A stretch of 64,000 nt of DNA from Nonomuraea typhae (GTDB lineage Bacteria; Actinomycetota; Actinomycetes; Streptosporangiales; Streptosporangiaceae): NCBI RefSeq assembly GCF_009760925.1, contig NZ_VRLV01000010.1:248001-312000 (forward strand), given 5' to 3'. The notes under the pieces were generated by a model. The model made no database searches. It worked only from the letters and a program-made list of their open reading frames with translations, and had not been told where the DNA came from. Every line of letters starts with the position of its first letter. The stretch's first letter is position 1. Made by a program: the position numbers and the translations under genes. This document shows, one piece after another, positions 1-9,005 of the stretch.

Positions 1-1
1 C

Positions 2-1876
2 GGCGCCGCGCTCGTCCTCGGCATCCAGGCCCAGGGCGTGGGCGCCGCGGTCAAGCACTTCGCCGCCAACAACCAGGAGACCGACCGCCTGCGCGTCAGC
101 GCCGAGGTGGACGAGCGCACGCTGCGCGAGATCTACCTGTCCGCGTTCCAGCACGTGGTCACGGTGGCCAGGCCGTGGATGGTGATGAGCGCCTACAACC
201 GGCTCAACGGCGTGTACACCTCGGAGCACCGCTGGCTGCTCACCGAGGTGTTGCGGGAGGAATGGGATTTCCGCGGGGTGGTGGTCTCCGATTGGGGCGC
301 GGTCGACGACCGGGTGGCGGCGCTGCGGGCGGGGCTCGACCTGGAGATGCCCACGTCCGGCGGCGGCACGGACGCCTCGCTGGTGGCCGCGGCCGAGACC
401 GGCGCGCTCGATCCGGCCCTGCTGGACGTCTCCGCCCAGAGGGTCCTGGACCTGGTCGGGAAGGCCGTGCCGTACCCCGGGGAGAGCTTCGACGCCGAGG
501 CCCACCATCGGCTGGCGCGGGAGGTGGCGGGGCAGTGCGCGGTGTTGCTGAAGAACGAGGGCGTGCTGCCGCTGCGGCCCGAGGCGAGCGTCGCGGTCGT
601 GGGCGAGCTGGCGCGCAGCCCCCGCTACCAGGGCGCGGGCAGCTCCCAGATCGTGCCGACCCGGTTGGACGACGTGGTGTCCGAGATGTCGGCCCTGGCG
701 GGGCGGGAGCTCGCGTTCGCGCCCGGTTACCGGCTCGACGACCAGGAGCGGAACCCCGCGCTGGAGGAAGAGGCCGTCCGCCTGGCCGGGAACGCCGAGG
801 TCACCGTGGTGTGCGTGGGGCTGCCCGGCGAGGAGGAGTCGGAGGGCTACGACCGGACCCATCTGGATCTTCCGGCCGGCCAGCTCGCCCTGCTGGAGGC
901 GGTGGCGGCGACCGGGACGCGGGTGGTCGTGGTGCTGTCCAACGGCGGCGTGGTGCGGGTGGCGGGCTGGGATCACCTGACCGCCGCCGTCCTGGAGGGC
1001 TGGCTGCTCGGGCAGGCGGGCGGCGGGGCGATCGCCGACATCCTGTACGGCGTGGCCAATCCGTCGGGCCGCCTGGCCGAGACGATCCCGCTCCGGCTGG
1101 AGGACACCGCGTCGTACCTGAACTTCCCCGGCGAGCTCGGCACGGTCCGCTACGCCGAGGGCGTCTTCGTCGGCTACCGCTACCACGACGCGATCGGCGG
1201 GGAGGTGAGTTATCCGTTCGGGCATGGCCTGTCCTACACGGAGTTCGCCTACGACGAGCTGGATGTGCGGGTTCGCGGCGAAGGCGAGGAGATGGTGGTC
1301 AAGGTGAGCGCCCGGGTCACCAACGTCGGCGAGCGCGCGGGCCGGGAGGTCGTGCAGGTCTACGTGGCGGCGCCGAGCGCGAACGTGCGCCGCCCGGAGC
1401 GGGAGCTGCGGGCCTTCCAGAAGGTCGCGCTGGCGCCGGGCGAGAGCACCACGCTCAGGTTCACGCTGGCGTTCGGGGATTTCGCCTACTTCCATCCGGT
1501 ACGGCGGCTCTGGACGATCGAGCCGGGCGCCGCCACGGTCCACGTGGGCGCGTCCTCGCGCGACCTGCGGCTGAGCGGCACGCTCGAGCTGCCGGGCACG
1601 CTGCCGAGGGTCGTGGTCACGCCGGATTCGCCGCTGGCCGACTGGATCGCGGTGCCGGGCGGGCTGGAGGTGCTGCGCCGGGAGATGCGACCGCCGGCGG
1701 AGACCGGGCAGCCGCACTCGCGGTTCCTGAACGATTCCGCGCTGCGGATGGCGGCCTCGGTGCCGTTGCGGCGCCTGGCCCGCTTCCCCGGCGCCTATCT
1801 GGACCCCGAGCGGCTGGAGACGCTGGCCGCCGAGGTCAACGGGGGAGCCGATCAGCTGGTGATCGAGTCGAGGTAG
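2..1876 (+). CDS. Glycoside hydrolase family 3 beta-glycosidase (5' truncated)
   Basis: Family 3 enzymes remove non-reducing-end beta-glucosyl or beta-xylosyl units, and here probably act on imported plant oligosaccharides. The frame is open from base 2, so the N-terminal part of the TIM barrel is outside the window. Visible are the barrel motif KHFAANNQE, the nucleophile motif VVSDWGA with the catalytic Asp codon at 290-292, and the middle alpha/beta-sandwich domain with GEEESEGYDR, where family acid/base glutamates sit. The FGHGLSYTEF motif and a C-terminal fibronectin-III-like domain (about 1290-1600) follow. A further tail of about 100 residues extends past the FnIII domain. No signal peptide can be judged. 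Its 3' end overlaps the convergent tetR by 25 bases. Glucosidase versus xylosidase specificity cannot be told. Confidence 0.93.
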   Translation, partial: GAALVLGIQAQGVGAAVKHFAANNQETDRLRVSAEVDERTLREIYLSAFQHVVTVARPWMVMSAYNRLNGVYTSEHRWLLTEVLREEWDFRGVVVSDWGAVDDRVAALRAGLDLEMPTSGGGTDASLVAAAETGALDPALLDVSAQRVLDLVGKAVPYPGESFDAEAHHRLAREVAGQCAVLLKNEGVLPLRPEASVAVVGELARSPRYQGAGSSQIVPTRLDDVVSEMSALAGRELAFAPGYRLDDQERNPALEEEAVRLAGNAEVTVVCVGLPGEEESEGYDRTHLDLPAGQLALLEAVAATGTRVVVVLSNGGVVRVAGWDHLTAAVLEGWLLGQAGGGAIADILYGVANPSGRLAETIPLRLEDTASYLNFPGELGTVRYAEGVFVGYRYHDAIGGEVSYPFGHGLSYTEFAYDELDVRVRGEGEEMVVKVSARVTNVGERAGREVVQVYVAAPSANVRRPERELRAFQKVALAPGESTTLRFTLAFGDFAYFHPVRRLWTIEPGAATVHVGASSRDLRLSGTLELPGTLPRVVVTPDSPLADWIAVPGGLEVLRREMRPPAETGQPHSRFLNDSALRMAASVPLRRLARFPGAYLDPERLETLAAEVNGGADQLVIESR

Positions 1877-2421
1877 GCGTCGAGCGCGCCGAGCAGGTCG
1901 AAGTCGTTCTCGATGAGCCATTGGATCTGCAGGCCGTCGAGCACGGCGATGAGCACGGGGCCGCCGACGGGTCGGGTGATCTCGCCGGTGGCCCTCGCCT
2001 TGGCGAGGGTCGCGGAGAACAGTTGCCTGCTCGTGCGGTAGCGCTTGACGAAGAAGTCGTGGGCGGGGTGCCCGGGGTCGGTGGCTTCGGCGGAGAGCGT
2101 GGTGAACAACCGCATGACGCCGGGTTCGGCCATGTTGCGCACCATGAGTTCGCGTACGGCCAGCCGGAAGCTGCCGACCTCTTCCCACTTGGCCTCGAAC
2201 CAGGGCACGTCCACGTCGGTGCGCTGCTGGAGGACCTCGGCGAGGAGGTCCTCCTTGGAGGGGAAGTAGTGGAGGACTCCGGCCAGCGTCAGCCCGACCT
2301 CCGCCGCCACGTCCCGCATCGAGGCGCCGCGGTAGCCGCGCACGCTGAAGAGGTCACGGGCGGCCTGGAGGATCTGCGTCCGGCGGGCGATGCCGACGGC
2401 GTACGGTCTTCTGGATGGCAT
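1852..2421 (-). CDS. TetR-family regulator of the glycoside locus
   Basis: A 189-residue one-component regulator. The N-terminal helix-turn-helix (about residues 10-57) carries the typical TetR pattern, from RRTQILQAARDLFSVRGYRG to LHYFPSKEDLL. The remainder is an all-helical ligand-binding domain of unknown ligand. The ATG at 2421 lies 17 bases downstream of the stop of the sugar symporter on the same strand, so the two probably form an operon. A degenerate copy of the CTACCAA-N4-TTGGTAG palindrome sits just upstream of the start, and better copies precede the symporter (3798) and the ABC importer (10487). I infer that this protein represses its own operon and the uptake genes until a sugar or aglycone binds. 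Confidence 0.9.
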   Translation of the reverse strand: MPSRRPYAVGIARRTQILQAARDLFSVRGYRGASMRDVAAEVGLTLAGVLHYFPSKEDLLAEVLQQRTDVDVPWFEAKWEEVGSFRLAVRELMVRNMAEPGVMRLFTTLSAEATDPGHPAHDFFVKRYRTSRQLFSATLAKARATGEITRPVGGPVLIAVLDGLQIQWLIENDFDLLGALDAYLDSITS

Positions 2422-2438
2422 GCCGGCATCCTAACAAA

Positions 2439-3782
2439 CTAACCAACCAGTAGGTGGTTTTTCCGCTCGGCCAGCTCGGCGGCGGCTTGCTCGGCCACGG
2501 CCTTGGTGATCGGGTAGGCGGCGAACACCAGCGCCCCCACGGCCCCGATCGCCGCCGGGATCAGGCTCTGCGCGTACAGGACGCCCTGGATCGCCTCGGG
2601 GTTCTGGCCGACGCCGCCGCTGCGGTAGCCGGTGGCCGCCAGCGTGTAGGCCAGCAGCCCGCCGCCCACTCCCCCGCCCGCCTTCGTGGCGAACGAGGTC
2701 ATCGCGGCCAGGGACGCCTCGGTGCGGAAGCCGTGCTTCCACTCGGTGTAGTCGGCCAGCTCGGCCAGCAGCACGAGCCCGAGCGCGACCGCCCCGCCGA
2801 GGCCGAACCCGGTGAACGCCAGGCAGACCAGCACCGGCAGCGTCGCAGCCGGCACCACCGCGATCAGCGCCAGGCCCGCGATCGCCACCCCCAGGCTCGT
2901 CAGGTACCACGGCTTGACCCCGCTGCGCCGGGCCAGCCCCGGCACCGCCACCGCCCCGATCACCATCGGCACCGCCATCGCCAGCGCCGCCGCGGACAGG
3001 AACGCCTGGTCGCGGAGGTAGTACAGGGCGAAGTACGGCAGCGCCGCGGTCAGCGAGCCACTGGCCGCCTGCACCGCCACCTTCGAGGTGAGCAGGATCG
3101 GCACCGCCTTGTGGCCGAAGAAGATGCGGCGCACGTCCTTGAGCCTGTACCGCTCGGGCGACAGCGGCTGCACGCGCTCGCGCACCCGGACCGCCATGAT
3201 CGTCACCAGCACGCATCCGGCCAGGGCCATGACGCTGACGTACTTGAGCCAGCCCGCCGTGCCGCCGCCGAGCGCGGCGACGATCGGCAGCGTGGCGCCC
3301 GTGCTCAGCGCGGCGGCCAGCAGCCCCGTCAGGCCGACGATCGCGGCGAGCTGGCCACGCGTGCGGGGGTCGCCGGCGACGACCGGCAGCAGCGAGGTGA
3401 CCGGGATCTGGAACAGGTCCAGCAGCAGGCCCCACAGCAGGTAGGTGATCCAGGCGGCGAGCAGCGCGTCGGGGAACCAGGCCGGCGCCGCGAAGAGCGC
3501 CACCAGGCAGAAGGCGCACAGGATGCCGCCGATGAGCACGTAGAGCCGGAAGCGGCCCCAGCGGGTGACCGGCAGGTGGTCCACGACGTAGCCCATGATC
3601 GGGTCGCTGGCGCCGTCCACGATGCGGGCGACCAGCATGAGCGTGCCCACGGCCGCGGCGCCGATCCCGACCACGTCGGTGAGGTACAGCAGCAGGAAGC
3701 CCGAGGCGCCGCCCATGAGCGCCCCGCCCGCCACCCCGCCGAAGAAGGCGAGCTTTTCCATGAAGCCAGGACGGTCGTTCAT
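2439..3782 (-). CDS. GPH-family sugar:cation symporter (MFS)
   Basis: A 447-residue polytopic membrane protein with about 12 hydrophobic segments. It belongs to the glycoside-pentoside-hexuronide symporters (MelB/XynB-like). The loop motif ARIVDGASDPIMGYVVD matches the family signature D-x3-DP-x2-G, in which Asp residues bind the cation. The family imports glycosides with Na+ or H+. The ATG at 3782 has GGAG six bases upstream. An 18-bp TetR operator begins 16 bases upstream of the start, so the symporter is probably the primary target of the adjacent TetR. It is followed directly by tetR. The likely cargo is a glycoside released by the surrounding hydrolases; the exact sugar is not deducible. 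Confidence 0.9.
   Translation of the reverse strand: MNDRPGFMEKLAFFGGVAGGALMGGASGFLLLYLTDVVGIGAAAVGTLMLVARIVDGASDPIMGYVVDHLPVTRWGRFRLYVLIGGILCAFCLVALFAAPAWFPDALLAAWITYLLWGLLLDLFQIPVTSLLPVVAGDPRTRGQLAAIVGLTGLLAAALSTGATLPIVAALGGGTAGWLKYVSVMALAGCVLVTIMAVRVRERVQPLSPERYRLKDVRRIFFGHKAVPILLTSKVAVQAASGSLTAALPYFALYYLRDQAFLSAAALAMAVPMVIGAVAVPGLARRSGVKPWYLTSLGVAIAGLALIAVVPAATLPVLVCLAFTGFGLGGAVALGLVLLAELADYTEWKHGFRTEASLAAMTSFATKAGGGVGGGLLAYTLAATGYRSGGVGQNPEAIQGVLYAQSLIPAAIGAVGALVFAAYPITKAVAEQAAAELAERKNHLLVG
2440..2457. promoter_or_regulatory. Degenerate TetR operator upstream of tetR
   Basis: Bases 2440-2457 (TAACCAACCAGTAGGTGG) match the 18-bp consensus taken from 3798-3815 at about 11 of 18 positions and keep the inner ACC/GGT halves. 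The site overlaps the symporter 3' end and lies 19 bases from the tetR start. It could be an internal autoregulatory site. The assignment rests only on similarity to the two better copies. Confidence 0.45.
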
Positions 3783-3797
3783 ACGCGCTCCAGAAAC

Positions 3798-3815
3798 CTA
3801 CCAACTGATTGGTAG
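3798..3815. promoter_or_regulatory. TetR operator, perfect palindrome
   Basis: CTACCAACTGATTGGTAG is a perfect inverted repeat with 7-base arms and a 4-base centre. It lies between the rhamnosidase stop (3853) and the symporter start (3782), where a promoter for symporter-tetR would be. A near-identical element is at 10487-10504 in front of the ABC importer. Confidence 0.8.
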
Positions 3816-3852
3816 TGAGAAGATTAGGTGGTGGAGCACGCACCGTCAATGA

Positions 3853-6342
3853 TCAGATCGGCACGGTCCAGTGGTGCTCGCCGGAACCCGTCTCGAACGG
3901 CTCCGCCCCCGGCAGACTGACCAGCGCACCGGTGTTCGGCGGCACCGTCGCCCGCACGTCCAGCACCTCGCCGTCCACCCGCCAGGCCACCTCCGCCGGG
4001 CCGTACGGCGTGCGGAGCGCGGCCCGCGCGTGGGTGAGCCCGCCGCCCGGCCGGGGTGCGACGGCCAGGCGGCGGTAGCCGGGCGCCAGGGGCGCCAGCC
4101 CGGCCACGGTGCGATGGAGCCAGTCGGCCACGGCGCCGAAGGCGTAGTGGTTGAAGGAGGTCATCTCGCCGAGGTTGACGGTGCCGTCGGGCAGCATGCT
4201 GTCCCAGCGCTCCCAGATCGTGGTCGCGCCCATGGTCACGGGGTAGAGCCACGAGGGGCATTGGCGCTGCAGCAGGAGCCGGTAGGCGGTGTCCAGGCGG
4301 CCGGCCTCGGTGAGGGCGTCGCAGATCAGCGGGGTGCCGAGGAAGCCGGTGGCGATGTGGTGACCGGCCTCCTCGGCCACCTCGGCCAGGCGGCGTCCGG
4401 CGTGGGCGCGCTGGCCGGGGCCGGGCAGGAGGCCGAAACGCAGGGCGAGCGCGTATCCGGTGGCCGAGTCGCCGAGCACGGTGCCGTCGGGCGCGACGTA
4501 GGCGGCGGCGAAGGCGGCGCGGACGGCGCCGGCCAGGCGGGTGTAGTGCTCGTGCTCCCGGTCGCGGCCGAGCGCCGCGGCGGCCTCGGCCAGCACGGCC
4601 GCGGCGTGGGCGAGGTAGGCGGTGGCCACGACGGGCTTCGGGGTCCGGCCCTCGCCCGGTTTGTCGGGCGGGGCGGCCGGGTCGAGCCAGTCGCCGAACT
4701 GGTGCCCGCTCTCCCACAGCAGCATGGGCCCGGCCAGCAGGGCGACGTGATCGACATAGCGGCACATGGCGGGGAACTGCCGTTCCAGCAGGGCGGCGTC
4801 GCCGTACCGCTGATAGAGCGTCCACGGGACCAGGACGACGGCGTCGCCCCAGCCGGCGGCGGCGAAGACCGCGCGCTCCCCCAGGACGTTGGGCACCGCC
4901 ACCGGGACCGCGCCGGAGGGTGCCTGCTCGGCGGAGAGGTCGGCCAGCCAGGAGGTCAGCATGCCGGCGCAGTCGTGCAGGAAGGCCGCGGTCGGGGCGA
5001 AGACCTGAAGGTCGCCGGTCCAGCCGAGGCGTTCGTCACGCTGGGGGCAGTCGGTGGGCAGGTCGAGGAAGTTGCCGCGCATGCTCCAGACGACGTTGGC
5101 GTGCAGGCGGCTGACCAGCGGGTCGGAGCATTCGAAGTGGCCGGTGCGCCGCATGTCGGTGTGGCAGACCACCGCGCGGATCAGATGCGGGTCGGCGGGG
5201 CCTTCGACGGTGGCGTAGCGGAAACCGTGGAAGGTGAAGCGGGGCTCCCAGACCTCCTCCTCGCCGCCGCGCAGGATGTAGACGTCGGTGGCGGCGGCCG
5301 AACGCAGGGGGCGGGTGCACAGCTCGCCGTTCTCCAGGACCTCGGCGTGGCGCAGGATCACGCGCTCGCCCGCGCGGCCCCGGGCGGTGATGCGCAGACG
5401 GCCGACGAGGTTCTGGCCGAAGTCGAGGACGGTCTGGCCGGAGGGCGAGGTCAGGACCGCGACGGGGGCGAGCTCCCGGGTACGCCGGACCGGCGGGCCG
5501 TTCGGGGCGGTCAGGGTGGCGAGGTCGTGCTCCAGCGGCTTGACCGGGACCCAGGTCTGCCCGGCTTCCAGGCGCGCGTCGTGGGTCTCTCCGTCGTAGA
5601 TGCTCGCGGCCACGAGCGGGCCGTCGGCGCAACGCCAGGAAGGGCTCGTGCAGAAGCGGTCGCCGGAGCCGTCGTCGTAGGTGATCTCCAGCTGGGCCAG
5701 GAGGCCGAGGTGCTCGCCGTAGGTCGCGATCGTGCCGCCCTGGAAGCCGAGGCGGCCGCGGTACCAGCCGTCGGCCAGCGTCGCGCCCAGCGTGTTGGGG
5801 CCGGGGCGCAGCAGCGCGGTGACGTCGAAGGTCTGGTAGCGCAGGCGGTGGCCGTAGCTGGTCCAGCCGGGCGCCATGACGTGGTCGCCGATCGGGGCGC
5901 CGTTGAGCTCGGCCGCGTAGACGCCCAGCGCGGTGATGTAGAGCCTGGCCGAGGCGACGGCCCGCCGTACCTCGAAGTCGCCGCGCAGGAGGTGCTCCTC
6001 GTCCGGCGGGGCGATGAAGCGCGCGGTCCAGTCGGCGGGGTCGAGCAGGCCGGCTTCAAGAACGGTGACGGGGCTCCAGCCGGACCACTCGCCCGCTGAG
6101 CGCACGCGCACCCGGACCGGGACCCGCTCACGCGAGGCCAGCGGCTCGAAGGGCCACGGGATCAGGACGGATTCGCCGGACTCCCGGACGACGCGCTCGC
6201 CGCGGGCCTCGATCTCGCAGGCGTCCTGCCGCCAGCCCGGCCGGTCCGTCTCGATCGTCCAGGAGAGCCGGGGCCGGCTTTCGCCCAGGCCGAGGGGTTC
6301 GTCCAGGTGTTCGGCGCGGGGTGCGGAGACGTTCACCGTCAC
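3853..6342 (-). CDS. Alpha-L-rhamnosidase, GH78
   Basis: An 829-residue enzyme that removes terminal alpha-L-rhamnose from plant glycosides, saponins or pectin fragments. The order is an N-terminal beta-sandwich with Ig-like segment, a middle rhamnosidase N domain (MAPGWTSYGHRLRYQTFDVT), the (alpha/alpha)6 catalytic barrel and a C-terminal beta domain. Catalytic signatures are DCPQRDERLGWTGD near residue 431, which holds the family's general acid, and GATTIWERWDS near residue 704, which holds the second catalytic Glu. The GTG start at 6342 overlaps the upstream esterase stop as GTGA, indicating translational coupling; the frame stays open far upstream, but that extension lies over the esterase and is not coding. 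No signal peptide is seen, so it is probably cytoplasmic and acts on imported glycosides. Confidence 0.93.
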   Translation of the reverse strand: MTVNVSAPRAEHLDEPLGLGESRPRLSWTIETDRPGWRQDACEIEARGERVVRESGESVLIPWPFEPLASRERVPVRVRVRSAGEWSGWSPVTVLEAGLLDPADWTARFIAPPDEEHLLRGDFEVRRAVASARLYITALGVYAAELNGAPIGDHVMAPGWTSYGHRLRYQTFDVTALLRPGPNTLGATLADGWYRGRLGFQGGTIATYGEHLGLLAQLEITYDDGSGDRFCTSPSWRCADGPLVAASIYDGETHDARLEAGQTWVPVKPLEHDLATLTAPNGPPVRRTRELAPVAVLTSPSGQTVLDFGQNLVGRLRITARGRAGERVILRHAEVLENGELCTRPLRSAAATDVYILRGGEEEVWEPRFTFHGFRYATVEGPADPHLIRAVVCHTDMRRTGHFECSDPLVSRLHANVVWSMRGNFLDLPTDCPQRDERLGWTGDLQVFAPTAAFLHDCAGMLTSWLADLSAEQAPSGAVPVAVPNVLGERAVFAAAGWGDAVVLVPWTLYQRYGDAALLERQFPAMCRYVDHVALLAGPMLLWESGHQFGDWLDPAAPPDKPGEGRTPKPVVATAYLAHAAAVLAEAAAALGRDREHEHYTRLAGAVRAAFAAAYVAPDGTVLGDSATGYALALRFGLLPGPGQRAHAGRRLAEVAEEAGHHIATGFLGTPLICDALTEAGRLDTAYRLLLQRQCPSWLYPVTMGATTIWERWDSMLPDGTVNLGEMTSFNHYAFGAVADWLHRTVAGLAPLAPGYRRLAVAPRPGGGLTHARAALRTPYGPAEVAWRVDGEVLDVRATVPPNTGALVSLPGAEPFETGSGEHHWTVPI

Positions 6343-7751
6343 CGCCACAGGGCGTGGATGTCGGCCCGGTGGTTCTCGACCACGATGGAGGGCGTGTCGA
6401 AGACCATGGTCGGCCGGGTGGAGGGGTTCCAGGCGGGCCAGCCGGGGTCGCCGGTGGACGCGAAGCGCACCCAGGCGGCGTGCATGGTGTCGGCGAGTTC
6501 CTGCGGGGCCTCGGTTCCGGTCAGCATGTGGGCGTCGGGGCAGGTCAGCGCGTCGAAGACGAACGGGATCTCCATGGCGTGCGCCGCGCCCAGGTCGCGC
6601 TGGGGCGAGCGCCAGGCGAACTCGTACAGCCAGGTGTTCCCGATCGGGCGGCGCTCGGCGAGGCGATGGTTGCCCAGGCGCACGAGGCGGTCGGTGAGCA
6701 TGAGGCCGACGACCTCGCCCGGCTTGGCGTCGGGGAACAGGGTGCGGTAGCCACGGTAGACCCGGCCCTTGACGCCCATCTTGAGCGTTGCCAGGCGGGC
6801 CACCAGCGGGCTCGTGCGCTCGACGCCGCCGGTGGGCACGAACCACAGCCGGTACTCCTCGGTGGTGTGCCCGATGAGGACCGCGATGTCGGGGTCCACG
6901 TGGTCCTCCGGGGGCCCGGTGACCAGGTCGCCGTCGACGACCGGGCCCAGTTCGGGGCCTCCGGCCAGGCCGCTGCGGCTCAAGACGGCGGCCTGGGCGT
7001 CGAGCAGCCGCTCGCGGTCGGCGGCGGCGAAGGCCGCGGCGGTGGCGGGCAGGCCGAGGCGGCGGGCGATGCGCCGGGTGGTGTCGGCGACCTTCTTGCG
7101 CGGGGCGGCGGCGGGGCCGCCGCTCTGGATGATCGCCCGCCGGATCAGCCGCCGGGCGGCGGGCACGGCCAGCAGGTCGGCGATGTCGATGGCGCCCGCG
7201 GACTCGCCGAAGACCGTGACGTTGCCCGGGTCGCCGCCGAACGCCTCGATGTTCTCCCGTACCCAGGTCAGCGCGGCGATCTGGTCGAGCAGGCCGCGGT
7301 TGTCCGGCGCGTCGGGGAAGGCGGCCCAGCCCTCGACGCCCAGCCGGTAGTTGATCGAGACCATGACCACGCCGTCGCGGGCGAAGGCGTCGCCGGCATA
7401 CAGGGGCACGGCGTTGGAGCCGTTGCGGTTGGAGCCGCCGTGCACCCACACCATGACCGGGCGGCGGCCGTCGAGGCCGGGCGTCCAGACGTTGAGGTTG
7501 AGGCAGTCCTCGCCGGGGATCACGGCCTCGGGCAGGATCTCGTCGAGCGGCGGCCGGTAGCCGCGGCTGGTCGCGGTGGGGCCGTAGGCGAGCGCGTCGC
7601 GCACGCCCTCCCAGGGTTCGGGCGGCTCGGGCGCGCGGAAGCGCCGCTCGCCGAAGGGCGGTGCGGCGTACGGCACGCCGAGGAAGACGGCGACGCCGTC
7701 CTCCATGCGGCCGCGCAGCTTGCCCGGCCTGATGTCGACGGTGATCTCCAC
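6339..7751 (-). CDS. Type B carboxylesterase
   Basis: A 470-residue alpha/beta hydrolase of the carboxylesterase/p-nitrobenzyl esterase family. Visible are the N-terminal GVPYAAPP motif, the GEDCLNLNVW motif, the oxyanion-hole stretch WVHGGS, and the nucleophile elbow GESAGA (Ser near residue 184). There is no signal peptide. The GTG start at 7751 has GGAGG just upstream, and its stop overlaps the rhamnosidase start. Coupling to a GH78 enzyme suggests it removes acetyl or other acyl groups that would block rhamnosidase action; this role is inferred from context. A PucR-type palindrome (7842-7856) lies about 90 bases upstream. Confidence 0.92.
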   Translation of the reverse strand: MEITVDIRPGKLRGRMEDGVAVFLGVPYAAPPFGERRFRAPEPPEPWEGVRDALAYGPTATSRGYRPPLDEILPEAVIPGEDCLNLNVWTPGLDGRRPVMVWVHGGSNRNGSNAVPLYAGDAFARDGVVMVSINYRLGVEGWAAFPDAPDNRGLLDQIAALTWVRENIEAFGGDPGNVTVFGESAGAIDIADLLAVPAARRLIRRAIIQSGGPAAAPRKKVADTTRRIARRLGLPATAAAFAAADRERLLDAQAAVLSRSGLAGGPELGPVVDGDLVTGPPEDHVDPDIAVLIGHTTEEYRLWFVPTGGVERTSPLVARLATLKMGVKGRVYRGYRTLFPDAKPGEVVGLMLTDRLVRLGNHRLAERRPIGNTWLYEFAWRSPQRDLGAAHAMEIPFVFDALTCPDAHMLTGTEAPQELADTMHAAWVRFASTGDPGWPAWNPSTRPTMVFDTPSIVVENHRADIHALWR

Positions 7752-7829
7752 GGGGCCTCCAGCGATCGGAGCGGTACCTCCATCCTGCTGGAAGCTTGTT
7801 CTGGCGGCACTGGGCCGGAGCCCCCGCTT

Positions 7830-8969
7830 TCACCTCTTGGCTTGTGCGGCGGCACACGGGGTGATGCGGTGCCCGATCAAGGCGGCGTACAGGGCCGCCA
7901 CGTCCCCGGGACGCTCCAGCGAGCGGCCGGTGAGCCGTTCGATCCGGCTCAGCCGGTTGCGCACGGTGTTGCGGTGGCAGTACAGGCGGCGGGCCAGCTC
8001 GGCGGTGGGCGCGCCGCTCTCCAGCCAGGCCGACAGCACCTCCAGCAGGGCGTCCGCGTCGGGACGGGCCAGGACGGGCCCCAGCACGGCGGCGGTCACC
8101 CGCTCGGCCAGCTCCGGGGCGGCGGCGACCAGGGCGGCGACCGGCCGGCTGTCCACCGTGGCCACCTCCCGGCTGCCCGGCGGCAGGCTGGCCCAGACGA
8201 GCTGGGCCAGGCGGAAGGCGGCCGCCGTCTGCGGCAGCCGTTCGTACGGCGTGCTGACCCCGATCCGGCCCCGCCCGGCCAGCGCCGTCAGCACGGATCC
8301 GGTGTCGGCCACGATGCCCACCTGCTCGTCGGCGCGCAGCCGCCAGGCCCCGCGCAGCCCGGCCGAGGCCATCGACACCGAGGGGTCGGCCACCACGCAC
8401 ACGTACGGCCCGCGCGCCGGCAGCCCGAGCGCGTGGGCGCTGCCGCCCAGCACGCTCCAGTCGGTGACCCGGCCCTCGATCAGCGCGTCCAGCAGCACCT
8501 GGCGTTCGCGCTCGTCCTGCCTGGCCAGCTCCACCATGGCCTCGTGGTAGCTGGCGGTGACCGCGACGGAGTAGCCGTCGATGAGCCTCCAGATCGTGGT
8601 CATGGAGGTGGCCAGCGTCTCGACCGGGTAGCCGGGGTCGGCCATGGCCCGCTCGACCAGGCTCTCCCAGATGATCCGGAACCCGATGCGGTAGGCGTGC
8701 AGCAGCGCCCCGAGCGGCAGCCCCTGCTCGGCCCGGCGGCGCGCGGTCTCCCTGGACACCTCGGCGTTGACCGGACGCTGTTCGGCCAGGTCGAGCAGGT
8801 GCTCGACGAGGTTGCGGCGGTTGTACTCGCGGACCTCGGCCAGGCGCTCGGGCGGCAGCGCGGCGTAGGTCTCGTCCTCGGCGACGATGGCGGCGAACAT
8901 GCGGTCGGTGAGGCCCGGCACGTCCTGCAGCAGCTCCGCCGCCAGGCGCGCGATCAACGGGTCACCCAT
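7830..8969 (-). CDS. PucR/CdaR-like transcriptional regulator
   Basis: A 379-residue regulator. The N-terminal helical domain (about 1-150, with RRNLVEHLLDL and LLHAYRIGFRIIWESL) resembles sensor modules common in actinobacterial PucR proteins. A middle GGDEF-like degenerate region follows. The C-terminal PucR helix-turn-helix (about 315-370) has the family motif RLYCHRNTVRNRLSRIE. Such proteins usually activate catabolic genes on sensing a metabolite. The ATG is at 8969. It lies between the membrane protein and the esterase-rhamnosidase pair on the same strand and is flanked by two identical-arm palindromes, suggesting autoregulation and control of the downstream pair. The ligand is unknown. 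Confidence 0.88.
   Translation of the reverse strand: MGDPLIARLAAELLQDVPGLTDRMFAAIVAEDETYAALPPERLAEVREYNRRNLVEHLLDLAEQRPVNAEVSRETARRRAEQGLPLGALLHAYRIGFRIIWESLVERAMADPGYPVETLATSMTTIWRLIDGYSVAVTASYHEAMVELARQDERERQVLLDALIEGRVTDWSVLGGSAHALGLPARGPYVCVVADPSVSMASAGLRGAWRLRADEQVGIVADTGSVLTALAGRGRIGVSTPYERLPQTAAAFRLAQLVWASLPPGSREVATVDSRPVAALVAAAPELAERVTAAVLGPVLARPDADALLEVLSAWLESGAPTAELARRLYCHRNTVRNRLSRIERLTGRSLERPGDVAALYAALIGHRITPCAAAQAKR
7842..7856. promoter_or_regulatory. Candidate PucR-type operator upstream of the esterase-rhamnosidase pair
   Basis: TTGTGCGGCGGCACA contains inverted arms TGTGC/GCACA around a 4-base centre. It lies inside the last codons of the PucR-like gene, about 90 bases upstream of the esterase start. 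The same element, TTGTGC-N4-GCACA preceded by GGC, occurs at 8991-9005 in front of the regulator itself. Two copies flanking one regulator gene support a binding site. Confidence 0.5.
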
Positions 8970-8990
8970 GGGCCGCAGCGTAACAACGGC

Positions 8991-9005
8991 TTGTGCCCCG
9001 GCACA
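8991..9005. promoter_or_regulatory. Candidate PucR-type operator upstream of pucR-like gene
   Basis: TTGTGCCCCGGCACA (arms TGTGC/GCACA) lies 22-36 bases upstream of the regulator start at 8969. It matches the element at 7842-7856 except in the central spacer. The position fits autoregulation. Confidence 0.5.

Noticed and set aside
175-2442. A 755-codon plus-strand frame across GH3 and tetR
   Set aside because: Composition is typical of a shifted-frame reading in GC-rich DNA, and the GH3 motifs are in a different frame.
3853-8400. A single 1515-codon minus-strand frame spanning rhamnosidase, esterase and part of the PucR-like gene
   Set aside because: Only 3853-6342 is protein-like; upstream of the GTG at 6342 the frame is Arg/Gly/Pro-rich and lies over two genes with clear motifs in another frame.
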